NCBI RefSeq assembly: GCF_017353175.1
Contig: NZ_JAFMYW010000006.1
Span: forward strand, 1-64,000
Direction of reading: 5' to 3'
DNA length: 64,000 nucleotides
From: Fibrella forsythiae
GTDB taxonomy: Bacteria > Bacteroidota > Bacteroidia > Cytophagales > Spirosomataceae
In this document: positions 1 to 8,893 of the stretch, piece after piece
Layout: each line of letters starts with the position of its first letter
How positions within the stretch are numbered: the stretch's first letter is position 1
Position numbers and translations under genes: made by a program
Notes under the pieces: generated by a model
What the model saw: only the letters and a program-made list of their open reading frames with translations
Database searches by the model: none
Told to the model about the DNA's origin: nothing

Positions 1-537
1 GACAGATTCAAAGAAACGTTTGCGGCGCTTGGAGTCAATGCGAATGAAGTTGCCTTGAAAACGGGTGAAAGCAATGCTAAATTCTACAACATTTTGAATG
101 GCAAGGCTCAACCGTCATTTGTTACTATTCAGCGATTAATGAAGCACTACCCTCGGGTCAACAGTAACTATCTGCTCAATGGAAAACTACCCGTTTTGCA
201 CAATATTGGTGCTGAAATTTTAGGTACTGGGCTGATTTACATATACTTGCCGGTTATTGTACCACCTAATGCTGCTAGTATGAATAATGAAACTTACCCT
301 GTCTTACTACGTGAAAACACTAAGGATAATCTGACCGATTGTGTTGTCGTTAGAGTTACCGATAGTTCAATGTCGCCTAGTATTCGGCCTGACACAGTGC
401 TGTTAGCGCGCGCAGTGCCGGTTGCAGATTGGGACTATCTGAATTCAGTTCTCGTTGCAGTTAACTATAGGAACGTACTCGTAATTCGCCGTGTCAAGGA
501 AAACGATTTACTAACAAAAGGGTATCTGACATTGTAA
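1..537 (+). CDS. XRE/S24-type repressor, 5' end outside window, early stop
   Basis: The reading frame is open from the first base, so the start lies left of the window. The visible part begins inside a helix-turn-helix domain (AALGVNANEVALKTG is a likely turn-helix stretch), followed by a linker and a LexA/CI-like S24 domain with the Ser motif DSSMSPSI near residue 120. The position where an S24 Lys is expected reads VLVIRRV, so an Arg may replace it. Such proteins repress phage or stress genes and are inactivated by self-cleavage. The TAA at 535-537 cuts the fold short: the same frame continues to 633 with S24-like residues ending in VWKIIEIVRGGIE. It may be a pseudogene or a shortened repressor. 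Confidence 0.7.
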   Translation, partial: DRFKETFAALGVNANEVALKTGESNAKFYNILNGKAQPSFVTIQRLMKHYPRVNSNYLLNGKLPVLHNIGAEILGTGLIYIYLPVIVPPNAASMNNETYPVLLRENTKDNLTDCVVVRVTDSSMSPSIRPDTVLLARAVPVADWDYLNSVLVAVNYRNVLVIRRVKENDLLTKGYLTL

Positions 538-697
538 GCTGACAGCGAGCAATCTGGTTATGTCCACGTAAAGCGTGAGGATGTCCACTCTGTATGGAAG
601 ATAATAGAAATCGTTAGGGGTGGAATTGAATAACAATCCCCGAACACGCCTTAGCTTCCAAAATCATAACTAATAGATTTTCAATTGTATACGCCGT

Positions 698-777
698 ATT
701 TATGGTAGCTCCGGCGGAGCTACCATAAATATCATAAACCGGCCATACGGGTGTGTATGGGCCGGTTTATGATATTT
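698..777. terminator. Two overlapping hairpins between the repressor and the DUF5872 gene
   Basis: A 15-bp perfect stem (698-712 with 716-730, loop GGC) overlaps by four bases a second 18-bp stem (727-744 with 760-777). The pair sits between convergent genes and probably terminates both. The shared bases mean both full stems cannot form together. Confidence 0.65.
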
Positions 778-797
778 ATCTGTTTCTAAATCAGCGG

Positions 798-1277
798 CTA
801 CTCCTTTTTCGCCTTCTTCGCTTTCTCAGTATTGGGTACGTTTTGTTTGCCGGCTTTCGAACCGGCTACTTTCTTGGCATTGGTTGCCTTCTTCTCGCTG
901 TCTGAGAGTTTATCCCAGGCGTCTTTCGGCAGGTAGCGTGTTGTCCCCCCCTCTCGTTCAGCGGGTTTACCATCCGACGTTTTCCAGTCCTGATCGGTCC
1001 ACTCACTCAGGTGCTTCTGCGACTCGGTTTTCTTATCTTCTTTATAACCTCCGCCCTCTTTTTCATACTCGTGTGTGAGCAATTGGGCTTTTCGTGCACT
1101 CCACTGACCTGCTTTCCCGCCTTTGTCGTCGGCTTTAATTTTCTCTTTCAGCCGTTCACGTAAATCCGGATCCGTATAGTTATCAGCTTTAGCGGCCGTT
1201 TTTTTAGGTTTCGTCGGTGTCGTTTTCTTCCTGGATTTTGATTCATCAGTCGAATCCTTTTTTGTAATTGCTGCCAT
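798..1277 (-). CDS. DUF5872-like lysine-rich protein
   Basis: A 159-residue, highly charged protein. The first 32 residues are Lys/Thr/Ser rich and low in complexity. A conserved core follows with DPDLRERLKEKIKADDKGG, then QWSARKAQLL and EYEKEGGGY, then EWTDQDWKTSDGKPA and RYLPKDAWDKLS. This pattern matches the DUF5872 family as I remember it; the family has no established function. The C-terminus is again Lys/Ala rich and resembles a histone-like or nucleic-acid-binding tail. It is convergent with the upstream repressor and divergent from the acyl-CoA ligase gene. Confidence 0.7.
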   Translation of the reverse strand: MAAITKKDSTDESKSRKKTTPTKPKKTAAKADNYTDPDLRERLKEKIKADDKGGKAGQWSARKAQLLTHEYEKEGGGYKEDKKTESQKHLSEWTDQDWKTSDGKPAEREGGTTRYLPKDAWDKLSDSEKKATNAKKVAGSKAGKQNVPNTEKAKKAKKE

Positions 1278-1421
1278 ACCGTTGCGTTGGATGCGAGTCG
1301 CTACAGACTCGGCGTAAAACTTCTTTTAGATCAGACCATAACCAGCTCACTTTATTTTTGTTCACCTACCGATATTATGGTTTTTTGACTATTAAATTGT
1401 ACTCAGAACCTCAATTCAGTT

Positions 1422-3122
1422 ATGAGTATGGCAGCAGACACCGCATCAACAGACCCCGCTTCGCAGTTATTAGTCATACCTGAGCTATTTCTTAAATGGG
1501 AGCAGGTAAAGCCACAGGCAACGTACCTGCGGCAACCGGTAGGCGATGCGTTTATCGACTTTACCTGGGCCAACGTTGGTCAGCAGGCGCGTCGGATGGC
1601 AACATACCTGAACTCATTGGGATTACCACTCGGTAGCCATATCGGACTGGTATCGAAAAATTGTGCACACTGGCTCATAGCCGATCTGGCCATTCTTCTG
1701 AGTGGTCATGTGTCGGTGCCTTTCTACCCTACCCTAACAGCCGACCAGCTTCAGCAGGTACTTGTCCATAGTGAATGTCCGGTTCTCTTTGCTGGAAAGT
1801 TAGACAACTGGGCTGCTATGAAATCCGGTGTTCCGGATGGGGTAATGCTGATCGGCTTTCCTGGCTACGGCCCTTCCGGTCCAACAGATCCTGATTTAAT
1901 GAGTTGGGAATCGATTATGGCTCAATATGAGCCCATACGGGACGTATTCCACCCAAAACCCGACGATCTGTTCACAATTATTTACACTTCCGGCACCACC
2001 GGCAACCCCAAAGGGGTGATGATCGACTACAAGGCCGTTGCCCAAGCCATGAATGACACTCGGGAGCAAATGCTTCACGATACGCCTGAGGCGCGTTTTT
2101 TTTCCTATCTGCCCCTTTGCCATATTGCTGAACGGAATATTGTTGAGGCCGTGTGCCTCGCAACTGGCGGCACTATTTACTTCGCCGAATCGCTCGACAC
2201 CTTTGCGAAGAATCTGGCCGTCGCTAAGCCTACTCATTTTCTGGCCGTGCCTCGCATCTGGACCAAGTTTCAGCTCGGGATTCTGGCCAAAATTCCGCAG
2301 AAGAAACTCGATACGCTGTTGCGCATTCCGGTAGTATCCAGCCTGGTGAAGCGGAAAATCAGGCAGGGGCTGGGGCTCAACAACGCTCAGTTAATCATAA
2401 CTGGTGCGGCACCTATGCCCCAATCGCTAATTAAGTGGTTCCGTCTCCTTGGCATTCACATTCAGGAAGCATACGGCATGACCGAGAATCTGGGCGCTGT
2501 AACATTGATGCCCCGATACGACATGCGCGACGGAACCGTTGGACAGCTATATCCGGGCATGGAGGTTCGGATTGATTCACAAACTGGCGAAATAGCGACA
2601 AAATCAGGCTGGCTGATGCGTGGTTATTTTAAAGAACCAGCACTGACAGCCAACGTTTTACAGAATGGCTGGCTGGCTACAGGTGATGTAGGTACGTTAG
2701 ACGCCGATGGTTATCTGACCATTACCGGACGAGTCAAGGAAATGTATAAGACGGCTAAAGGAGAGTATGTAGCTCCGGCTCAAATCGAGTTTGGCTTCGC
2801 CGACAACGCGTATATAGAACAGATTTGCGTGGCTGGCCAGCAATTGCCACAACCACTGGCGTTGATCGTCTTATCAGAGATAGGTCGCCACGCCGACCGA
2901 ATTGTGGTGGAACGCAGTCTCGAAGACACGCTGACAGCCCTCAACCCCAAGCTACATACCTACGAGCGGGTTCGTAAACTCGTGATTGTACGTGACACCT
3001 GGACGGTAGATAACAACCTGATGACGCCCACGATGAAGATCAAACGCAACATTATTGAAGCCCGATACAATGCTAACCTACAGCCCTGGTACGAAAACGA
3101 TGAAGTAATCATCTGGGAGTAG
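1422..3122 (+). CDS. AMP-forming long-chain acyl-CoA ligase
   Basis: A 566-residue ANL-superfamily enzyme that activates fatty acids to acyl-AMP and then acyl-CoA in the cytosol. The P-loop motif IIYTSGTTGNPKGVM lies near residue 188. EAYGMTENLGAV (about 348) forms the adenine-binding block. GWLATGDVG followed by YLTITGRVKEMYKTAKGEYV carries the hinge Asp and the C-terminal-domain Lys loop. Length and motif order fit the FadD15/long-chain group found in Bacteroidota. A start at the second Met, two codons on, is also possible. The substrate cannot be read from sequence. Confidence 0.88.
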   Translation: MSMAADTASTDPASQLLVIPELFLKWEQVKPQATYLRQPVGDAFIDFTWANVGQQARRMATYLNSLGLPLGSHIGLVSKNCAHWLIADLAILLSGHVSVPFYPTLTADQLQQVLVHSECPVLFAGKLDNWAAMKSGVPDGVMLIGFPGYGPSGPTDPDLMSWESIMAQYEPIRDVFHPKPDDLFTIIYTSGTTGNPKGVMIDYKAVAQAMNDTREQMLHDTPEARFFSYLPLCHIAERNIVEAVCLATGGTIYFAESLDTFAKNLAVAKPTHFLAVPRIWTKFQLGILAKIPQKKLDTLLRIPVVSSLVKRKIRQGLGLNNAQLIITGAAPMPQSLIKWFRLLGIHIQEAYGMTENLGAVTLMPRYDMRDGTVGQLYPGMEVRIDSQTGEIATKSGWLMRGYFKEPALTANVLQNGWLATGDVGTLDADGYLTITGRVKEMYKTAKGEYVAPAQIEFGFADNAYIEQICVAGQQLPQPLALIVLSEIGRHADRIVVERSLEDTLTALNPKLHTYERVRKLVIVRDTWTVDNNLMTPTMKIKRNIIEARYNANLQPWYENDEVIIWE

Positions 3123-3239
3123 ACCAGACTAGTACGTTAACTTTCGCAAACAATTTTTTCTTGAACAGGTTCTATGTGCAGACTCAAGGAGGGTCTACAT
3201 TATACACAATGGGTATTAACCCAACTAAATCTTAACGTC

Positions 3240-3425
3240 ATGAACGAGACAACAGCCAGCGGTCTGTGGGACCAAATGAAAGGTAAAATTAAACAAGCTT
3301 ACGCTGACCTAACCGATGATGATCTGACCTATGCCGAAGGCAAGGAAGACGAAATGTGGGGCCGGGTACAGGAAAAGACAGGGAAAACCAAAGACGAAAT
3401 ACGTAAATCCGTTGCCGACTTATAG
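3240..3425 (+). CDS. CsbD-family stress protein
   Basis: A 61-residue acidic protein with the CsbD pattern: GLWDQMKGKIKQAYADLTDD, then YAEGKEDEMWGRVQEKTGKT, then a short amphipathic C-terminus. CsbD proteins are abundant small general-stress proteins of unknown mechanism. The ATG at 3240 is chosen because the family normally begins just before the W-xx-KGK motif; the 22 upstream in-frame residues do not resemble it. A strong hairpin follows the stop, so it is probably monocistronic. Confidence 0.82.
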   Translation: MNETTASGLWDQMKGKIKQAYADLTDDDLTYAEGKEDEMWGRVQEKTGKTKDEIRKSVADL

Positions 3426-3442
3426 TTAGCATTGTTTATAAG

Positions 3443-3477
3443 AGAGCCCGGTTGATCATGTAATCGACCGGGCTCTT
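3443..3477 (+). terminator. Rho-independent-type hairpin after csbD-like gene
   Basis: AGAGCCCGGT pairs with ACCGGGCTCT about 18 nt after the stop codon. The stem is GC-rich and followed by a short T-containing run. Confidence 0.7.
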
Positions 3478-3714
3478 ATGCTTCCCGGCGCCTGAAAACA
3501 GGATGCTGATTTATACAATTGGAAGAATCTTCATTTACTCGATGTTCCACGGATAGGTAGGTATCGGTGTCAGTAAGGCCCTTACGGGCGCTTTCATCGG
3601 TTTGTCCGTGAAACACATTTGCATATTTCTTCGTATGCCTTGACTCATATAGCCTAAATCACAAACTTAGGTAGTCCATAGGTATATGTTTCACTTGATA
3701 ACCGCTTGGATAGT

Positions 3715-4086
3715 ATGCGAGTACAGACTCACGCCGTGCACTTCACGGCCGACCAGACACTTCTGGACTTCATTCAGAAGAAACTTAACAAGCTCGACAC
3801 CTTTCACGATCGGATCGTGAGCGCAGAGGTGTATCTTAAATTAGACGGAGCCGAAACCGCCAAAGTGAAAGACAAGATCGTCGAGGTGCGGCTCAATATT
3901 CCCGGGAAGGAACTTTTCGTCACTGAACGTAATAAGTCGTTCGAAGCAGCCATCGAACACTTGATGGATGTGATGAAAGATAAACTGGTTCGCTCTAAAG
4001 AAAAACGAACCGATTTTTCAAGCCCGGCCATTACTAAAGCCAAATCCCAACAGGAAGAAGAAGCCGTTGAACAAGACGAGTATTAA
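3715..4086 (+). CDS. hpf: Ribosome hibernation-promoting factor (short HPF/RaiA family)
   Basis: About 123 residues with the S30AE beta-alpha-beta-beta-beta-alpha pattern: VQTHAVHFTADQTLLDFIQK, the helix LNKLDTFHDRIVSAEVYLKL, and FEAAIEHLMDVMKDKLVRSKEKR. HPF binds the decoding region of 30S subunits and stores idle ribosomes. An acidic Glu-rich tail ends the protein. I prefer the ATG at 3715 over a TTG at 3706 because homologues begin with M-x-V-x-x-H. It is convergent with metK, and a very long perfect inverted repeat separates the two genes. Confidence 0.85.
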   Translation: MRVQTHAVHFTADQTLLDFIQKKLNKLDTFHDRIVSAEVYLKLDGAETAKVKDKIVEVRLNIPGKELFVTERNKSFEAAIEHLMDVMKDKLVRSKEKRTDFSSPAITKAKSQQEEEAVEQDEY

Positions 4087-4183
4087 CGTCAGTCATAAGT
4101 AAGAAAAGTCGTAAGGCGCGCCGCTGAACTCACTCTCGTGACGTAGCGGCGCGCCTTACGACTTTTCTTACTTATGACTGACG
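4087..4183. terminator. 39-bp perfect inverted repeat between hpf and metK
   Basis: Arms 4087-4125 and 4145-4183 are exactly complementary over 39 bp, with a 19-nt loop. The right arm ends next to the metK stop codon at 4185. It sits between convergent genes, so bidirectional termination is the simplest role. The perfect length is unusual. Confidence 0.85.
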
Positions 4184-4184
4184 G

Positions 4185-5462
4185 TTACAGCCCAAACGCT
4201 TCTTTTACCTGATCAACGAAGTCGAGCTTCTCCCAGGTAAACAGTTCAACTTCCATTTCCTTTGTTTGTCCATTACCACCAAATGTTTTGGTAACGATCT
4301 CGTTCTTACGGCCCATGTGCCCATAAGCCGCCGTTTCGGAATAGATCGGGTTACGGAGTTTCAACCGTTGCTCAATCGCGTATGGACGCATGTCAAACAG
4401 TTGGGCGATTTTCTCGGCGATAACACCATCATGCAGGTCGGTTTTCGCTGTGCCGTAAGTGTTTACATACAAACCACAGGGCTTGGCTACACCGATGGCA
4501 TATGACACCTGCACCAGCACCTGATCGCAGAGGCCAGCCGCCACCATATTCTTGGCAATATGCCGCGTAGCATAAGCTGCCGACCGGTCTACTTTCGAGG
4601 GATCTTTGCCCGAGAAAGCACCGCCACCGTGGGCACCTTTCCCCCCGTACGTGTCAACGATGATCTTACGGCCAGTAAGGCCCGTATCACCGTGTGGGCC
4701 ACCAATTACGAATTTACCCGTTGGGTTAATGTAATAGGTAATATCATTATTGAAAAGACCCTGAAGTTCCGGCTTCAATTTCGCTTTCACGCGGGGAATG
4801 ACCAGATTGATGATATCTTCACGAATCTTCGCCAGCATAACTTCATCCGTGTCGAAATCATCGTGCTGCGTAGACACGACAATGGTATCAATACGAATAG
4901 GCTTATCATCATCTGAATACTCGATCGTCACCTGCGACTTGGCATCAGGCCGAAGGTAGCCGATGAGGTCAGGCTCGGTGTTACGGATCAACGACATTTC
5001 GCGCAGGATGGCGTGGGCCAGATCCAGCGGTAATGGCATGAAATTGTCGGTTTCGTTTGTAGCGTAACCGAACATCATGCCCTGATCACCAGCACCCTGT
5101 GCGTTGGCTTTCGTTTCAAAATCGTTAGTCTCAACTTTCCGATCCACCCCCTGGTTAATGTCGGCCGATTGGTCATGTAGGGCCGAGAATATCCCGCACG
5201 AGTTGGCTTCAAACATGTATTCACTCTTCGTATAGCCGATCTTACGAATCACCTCACGGGTAATTTTCTGAACGTCCAGGTACGTTTCTGTCTTGATTTC
5301 GCCAGCCAGTACGACCTGCCCCGTGGTTACCAGGGTTTCACAGGCGACTTTACTGCTGGGATCAAAAGCTAAGAAGTTATCGATGAGGGCGTCGGAGATC
5401 TGATCGGCGACTTTGTCGGGGTGTCCTTCAGAAACTGACTCGGACGTAAAAAGATAAGGCAT
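4185..5462 (-). CDS. metK: S-adenosylmethionine synthetase
   Basis: Makes S-adenosylmethionine from methionine and ATP in the cytosol. The N-terminus [20 protein letters not shown] contains the ATP-binding [20 protein letters not shown] is the hallmark hexapeptide region, and [19 protein letters not shown] is the P-loop-like active-site block. Length is about 425 residues. I chose the ATG at 5462 over one eleven codons upstream, because the upstream residues do not match the family. I saw no SAM riboswitch in the roughly 200 nt leader. Confidence 0.95.
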   Translation of the reverse strand: MPYLFTSESVSEGHPDKVADQISDALIDNFLAFDPSSKVACETLVTTGQVVLAGEIKTETYLDVQKITREVIRKIGYTKSEYMFEANSCGIFSALHDQSADINQGVDRKVETNDFETKANAQGAGDQGMMFGYATNETDNFMPLPLDLAHAILREMSLIRNTEPDLIGYLRPDAKSQVTIEYSDDDKPIRIDTIVVSTQHDDFDTDEVMLAKIREDIINLVIPRVKAKLKPELQGLFNNDITYYINPTGKFVIGGPHGDTGLTGRKIIVDTYGGKGAHGGGAFSGKDPSKVDRSAAYATRHIAKNMVAAGLCDQVLVQVSYAIGVAKPCGLYVNTYGTAKTDLHDGVIAEKIAQLFDMRPYAIEQRLKLRNPIYSETAAYGHMGRKNEIVTKTFGGNGQTKEMEVELFTWEKLDFVDQVKEAFGL

Positions 5463-5679
5463 TGCGACTCCGTTATAACTTGGTTGAAGTCGCAAAACTA
5501 AAGCTTTCCGGGCAAATATAATGGCCTGGTGTCGTTATGCTTTAAACTGATTCAGAGACATGATTGATTGATAATATATCCAACAAATACTTGTAGGTAT
5601 TTGCCTTATAGTAATATCCGGCTGGAAGAGGGATAACCATACGAAACAGCAGCTTACTTTGATGCGTTAACTCCACCCC

Positions 5680-6624
5680 ATGAAACCCATTTGCATCATC
5701 TTTTTGAGCTGCCTAACCCTGGTATCTGCTTACGGTCAACCTGAAATCACTCAGTCAGATTCAGTTACAGTAACAACTGATACCCTGCCGCCCAGATCGG
5801 CCATTCGTAAAGGGCGCTTGGCAACGGTCATAGCCACAGAATCGGCGTTGTATCTGGGCAGTATGGCCTATTTACAATTTGTCTGGTATAATGGCGACAA
5901 ACGAGTACCCTTCGAGTTTTATAATGACACGGGTGGTTACCTCCAGGTGGATAAGTTCGGGCATGCCTACGGAGCCTATCTGGAAAGTTACCTGGGCTAT
6001 CATGCACTGCGATGGGCCGGTGTCTCTAAAGGAAAAGCGCTGCTCTACGGTGCCACGCTGGGTTTTGTGCTTCAGGCTCCAATCGAAATTTGGGACGGGC
6101 TCTATGAAGGCTGGGGATTCTCCTGGGGCGATATAGGAGCTAATGCGTTCGGAACGTCTTTATTTCTGGTACAGGAACATCTGTTCGATGAGCAGCGGAT
6201 CAAGTACAAGTTTAGCTTTGCCGCCTCTCCCTATGCCCGGCAGGCCAATGGCTATTTAGGCACTACCTCGCTTGGGCAGGTCTTCAACGATTATAATGGA
6301 CATACGTATTGGCTAAGTATGAGTCTGAACCGGATCATTCAGTCGCCTAAGATACCTGCCTGGCTGTGTGTCTCTGTCGGGTATAGCGCCAACGGCATGT
6401 TCGGCGAATTCAAAAATCTGAGTTACTACGCTGGGGCCAGCATTCCGGAAACACAGCGGTACCGACAATTTCTTCTCTCGCTGGATGTAGACTGGACGAA
6501 GATAAAAACCCGAAGCAGGTTCTTAAATAGGCTGTTCAAGAGCATGTTCATGCTGAAACTTCCCTTCCCGGCCATCGAACTCAATTCGAAGGGTCAGTTC
6601 AGAACCTACGGTCTCTATTACTGA
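5680..6624 (+). CDS. DUF2279 (YfiM-like) envelope protein
   Basis: A 314-residue exported protein. Residues 1-20 form a signal peptide ending near SAYGQ. The body contains VDKFGHAYGAYLESYLGYH, then a hydrophobic stretch with GFVLQAPIEIWDGLYEGWGF and SWGDIGANAFGTSLF. This is typical of DUF2279 proteins, which are common in Bacteroidota and thought to sit in the cell envelope. The C-terminal half has alternating beta-strand-like segments. Function is unknown. It stands alone between metK and the lycopene cyclase gene and is convergent with the latter, separated by only 12 nt. Confidence 0.75.
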   Translation: MKPICIIFLSCLTLVSAYGQPEITQSDSVTVTTDTLPPRSAIRKGRLATVIATESALYLGSMAYLQFVWYNGDKRVPFEFYNDTGGYLQVDKFGHAYGAYLESYLGYHALRWAGVSKGKALLYGATLGFVLQAPIEIWDGLYEGWGFSWGDIGANAFGTSLFLVQEHLFDEQRIKYKFSFAASPYARQANGYLGTTSLGQVFNDYNGHTYWLSMSLNRIIQSPKIPAWLCVSVGYSANGMFGEFKNLSYYAGASIPETQRYRQFLLSLDVDWTKIKTRSRFLNRLFKSMFMLKLPFPAIELNSKGQFRTYGLYY

Positions 6625-6636
6625 ACGAACAGGTGA

Positions 6637-7791
6637 TCAGAACAATCGTTTACGAAATACATCAAACGCACCTATCGTAAAAGGACCAAGCGGAACGCTA
6701 CTCATAATGAGCAGGTCCTCCCACAGACTAGTGTCTTCATCTAAAAAACGAAAGATGCGGGCGGGTGGGTTTCGCTCATACAGACGCGTAAAAATATCGT
6801 CGGCGGGGTGCCGTTTATTTTGCAGCACGTTCAGTAAGACACTGTCTAACAGCCCTTTAAATGGTTTTGTAAACCATGATTTTCGCCGTTCAGGCCGGCC
6901 TGTTGCGGCCAGCATGTTCACCAGTTCGCGCAGGTAATGCTGGGTACGTTGAAAGGTATAACCCGTTGACGGCTTAGTGTATCCACCCGACGTGCCAATG
7001 CGCACAATATGATCAGCGGGGTTTTCAGGAGCGGGTTCGTCAGACATCGGTATGACGCCAAATTCCGTTTCACTGATCTGATACGTGCCTGTGTCCAGAA
7101 ACTGATCAATATAGGTACGTAGGGAGGTCTCGTATTCTTCCGGTGCGAGTAGTTTTTCGTTAAAGATCGTGTATTCTACCATGGCCGTCTTCTCGTTGAA
7201 GGGCAATACGTAGAGGAACCGACAGTCACCTTGCTGCGCCACCCGGAAGTCCATCATCCGCGGCCGGTTAACATCAAAGCAGGGCTTCTCAGTCGTGATA
7301 ACCCACCCTTTGAAATGCTGAAGCAGATTATGATGATCCGGGTTCTTCAGATTAAGCGGGTAAGTGCTATCGAAGATAAAGTCGGCCACGATGGGCTCAT
7401 CATCCACGATCAGAAAGCCACCGTCTGCCGTATTTATGAGCCGGTTGATCGTCCCCTGCCTGAATTCGATATTGGGAAAATTGGCCAGATGTGCCCGGAC
7501 ATGATCATAAAAATCGATGCCCCGAAGCATTTTGTACTGGTAATCACCGATGTTGAGCGGCCCCGACAAGGTTGTACCATAGAAATCAACGGTATTCCAT
7601 TTGCGGAACAGGATCGGCTCAAAGGGGCCTTCGCCGCGCTCCCAGAAACACCAGGTACGATCGTTTGTATCCTTTGCCTCTTTGTCAATGATCAGCACCG
7701 ACCGGTCACGTAGTGGGGATAATGTCAGGTAATAGGCTAAACTTAGTCCAGACATGCCTCCTCCCGCAATGACATAATCATACTTTTTCAT
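6637..7791 (-). CDS. crtY: Lycopene beta-cyclase (CrtY/CrtL-type flavoprotein)
   Basis: Cyclises the ends of lycopene to give beta-ionone rings in carotenoid synthesis. The N-terminus DYVIAGGGMSGLSLAYYL is the FAD/NAD dinucleotide-binding fold. RTWCFWERGEGPFE is a characteristic lycopene-cyclase motif near residue 46, and GTSGGYTKPSTGYTFQ near residue 270 is the conserved substrate region. Length (384) matches the family. It lies 72 nt downstream of lipA on the same strand, with a small hairpin between. Carotenoid pigmentation is common in this group, but no other crt genes are in the window. Confidence 0.88.
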   Translation of the reverse strand: MKKYDYVIAGGGMSGLSLAYYLTLSPLRDRSVLIIDKEAKDTNDRTWCFWERGEGPFEPILFRKWNTVDFYGTTLSGPLNIGDYQYKMLRGIDFYDHVRAHLANFPNIEFRQGTINRLINTADGGFLIVDDEPIVADFIFDSTYPLNLKNPDHHNLLQHFKGWVITTEKPCFDVNRPRMMDFRVAQQGDCRFLYVLPFNEKTAMVEYTIFNEKLLAPEEYETSLRTYIDQFLDTGTYQISETEFGVIPMSDEPAPENPADHIVRIGTSGGYTKPSTGYTFQRTQHYLRELVNMLAATGRPERRKSWFTKPFKGLLDSVLLNVLQNKRHPADDIFTRLYERNPPARIFRFLDEDTSLWEDLLIMSSVPLGPFTIGAFDVFRKRLF

Positions 7792-7804
7792 CCTTAACCC
7801 ATAA

Positions 7805-7832
7805 AAAAGCCCTGCCGTACAGACAAGGCTTT
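7805..7832 (-). terminator. Short hairpin between lipA and the lycopene cyclase gene
   Basis: AAAGCC pairs with GGCTTT around a loop of about 15 nt, and on the minus strand it ends in a T-run. It could attenuate read-through from lipA. Confidence 0.45.
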
Positions 7833-7862
7833 GGTATTATAACCGAATTAAAGGCAAGTTGG

Positions 7863-8741
7863 TTATACGTTCACATGCTTTTCAGCATGGTAGCTAGACC
7901 GCACCAGCGGGCCCGACTCAACGTACTTGATACCCCGTAATTCGCCCTGCTCTTTATACATGGCAAAGGTATCGGGGTGAATCCATTCAATCACTTCGTG
8001 GTGCATTTTGGTCGGTTGCAGGTACTGCCCTAGTGTCAGTATGTCGCAGCCGTGCTCAACCAGGTCATCCATCGCTTTTAGCACCTCGTCGGTAGTTTCG
8101 CCTAACCCGAGCATAATACCCGTTTTGGTGCGCTGACCATACTCTTTGGTGCGACGAATCTGCTCCAGACTACGCTCGTAACGTGCTTGGGGACGTACCC
8201 GGCGATAGAGCCGCTCAACTGTTTCCATGTTATGGGAGACCACTTCCTGCCCGCCTTCAATCATTCGGATCAGAGCATCCCAGTTTCCTTTCGTGTCAGG
8301 AATCAGCGTCTCTATCGTAGTGGTTGGCGACGCTTCTTTCACCGCCCGAACGGTTTGATACCAGATTTCGGCACCCCTATCTTTTAGTTCATCGCGGTTC
8401 ACGGAGGTGATGACAGCGTGTTTCACCTTCATCAGCGTAATGGCTTCGGCCACCCGGCGGGGCTCGTCGGTATCGTATTCGTTTGGCCGGCCGGTAGCTA
8501 CGGCGCAGAAGGTACAGCTACGGGTACAAACATTGCCCAGGATCATGAAGGTAGCCGTGCCAGCTCCCCAGCACTCGCCCATGTTCGGGCAATTGCCGCT
8601 TTCGCAGATCGTGTGCAGTTTATGGGTATCGACAAGCTTCCGAACGTTTGCGTAGGCTGGCCCGATGGGCAATTTCACCCGTAGCCAGTCTGGTCTCTTC
8701 TTCCGCTGTTCGGTAGAGGCGATCACAGGTAATTCGATCAT
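7863..8741 (-). CDS. lipA: Lipoyl synthase
   Basis: A radical-SAM enzyme that inserts two sulfurs into protein-bound octanoyl groups to make the lipoyl cofactor. Both iron-sulfur motifs are present: the auxiliary cluster [12 protein letters not shown] near residue 46 and the radical-SAM [10 protein letters not shown] near residue 72. Also visible are [19 protein letters not shown] and the C-terminal [13 protein letters not shown] with its conserved RSSY. At 292 residues the length is normal. It is followed by the lycopene cyclase gene on the same strand, although no functional link is obvious. Confidence 0.95.
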   Translation of the reverse strand: MIELPVIASTEQRKKRPDWLRVKLPIGPAYANVRKLVDTHKLHTICESGNCPNMGECWGAGTATFMILGNVCTRSCTFCAVATGRPNEYDTDEPRRVAEAITLMKVKHAVITSVNRDELKDRGAEIWYQTVRAVKEASPTTTIETLIPDTKGNWDALIRMIEGGQEVVSHNMETVERLYRRVRPQARYERSLEQIRRTKEYGQRTKTGIMLGLGETTDEVLKAMDDLVEHGCDILTLGQYLQPTKMHHEVIEWIHPDTFAMYKEQGELRGIKYVESGPLVRSSYHAEKHVNV

Positions 8742-8801
8742 GATGGTAAAGCCGCTTATTTCTTTGAAAATGCGTTTGGGCGGGGTAAAGTTCGGCAGAT
8801 T

Positions 8802-8893
8802 AGTGGCAGTTGACGGTGGCAGAAAGCAGGCGCTGCTAATCAGCTCTTTACTTGCCTAGCGGTGACTGCTTTCTGCTATCGTCAACTGCCACT
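8802..8893 (-). terminator. Long inverted repeat after the 8,893-9,690 gene
   Basis: Arms 8802-8829 and 8866-8893 pair over 28 positions with one short mismatch patch (14 bp perfect, then 11 bp perfect). The right arm runs up to the stop codon of the upstream minus-strand gene, so the gene ends inside a terminator-like structure. Confidence 0.7.

Noticed and set aside
5463-5679. SAM riboswitch upstream of metK
   Set aside because: No recognisable SAM-I or SAM-II core in the leader read on the minus strand.
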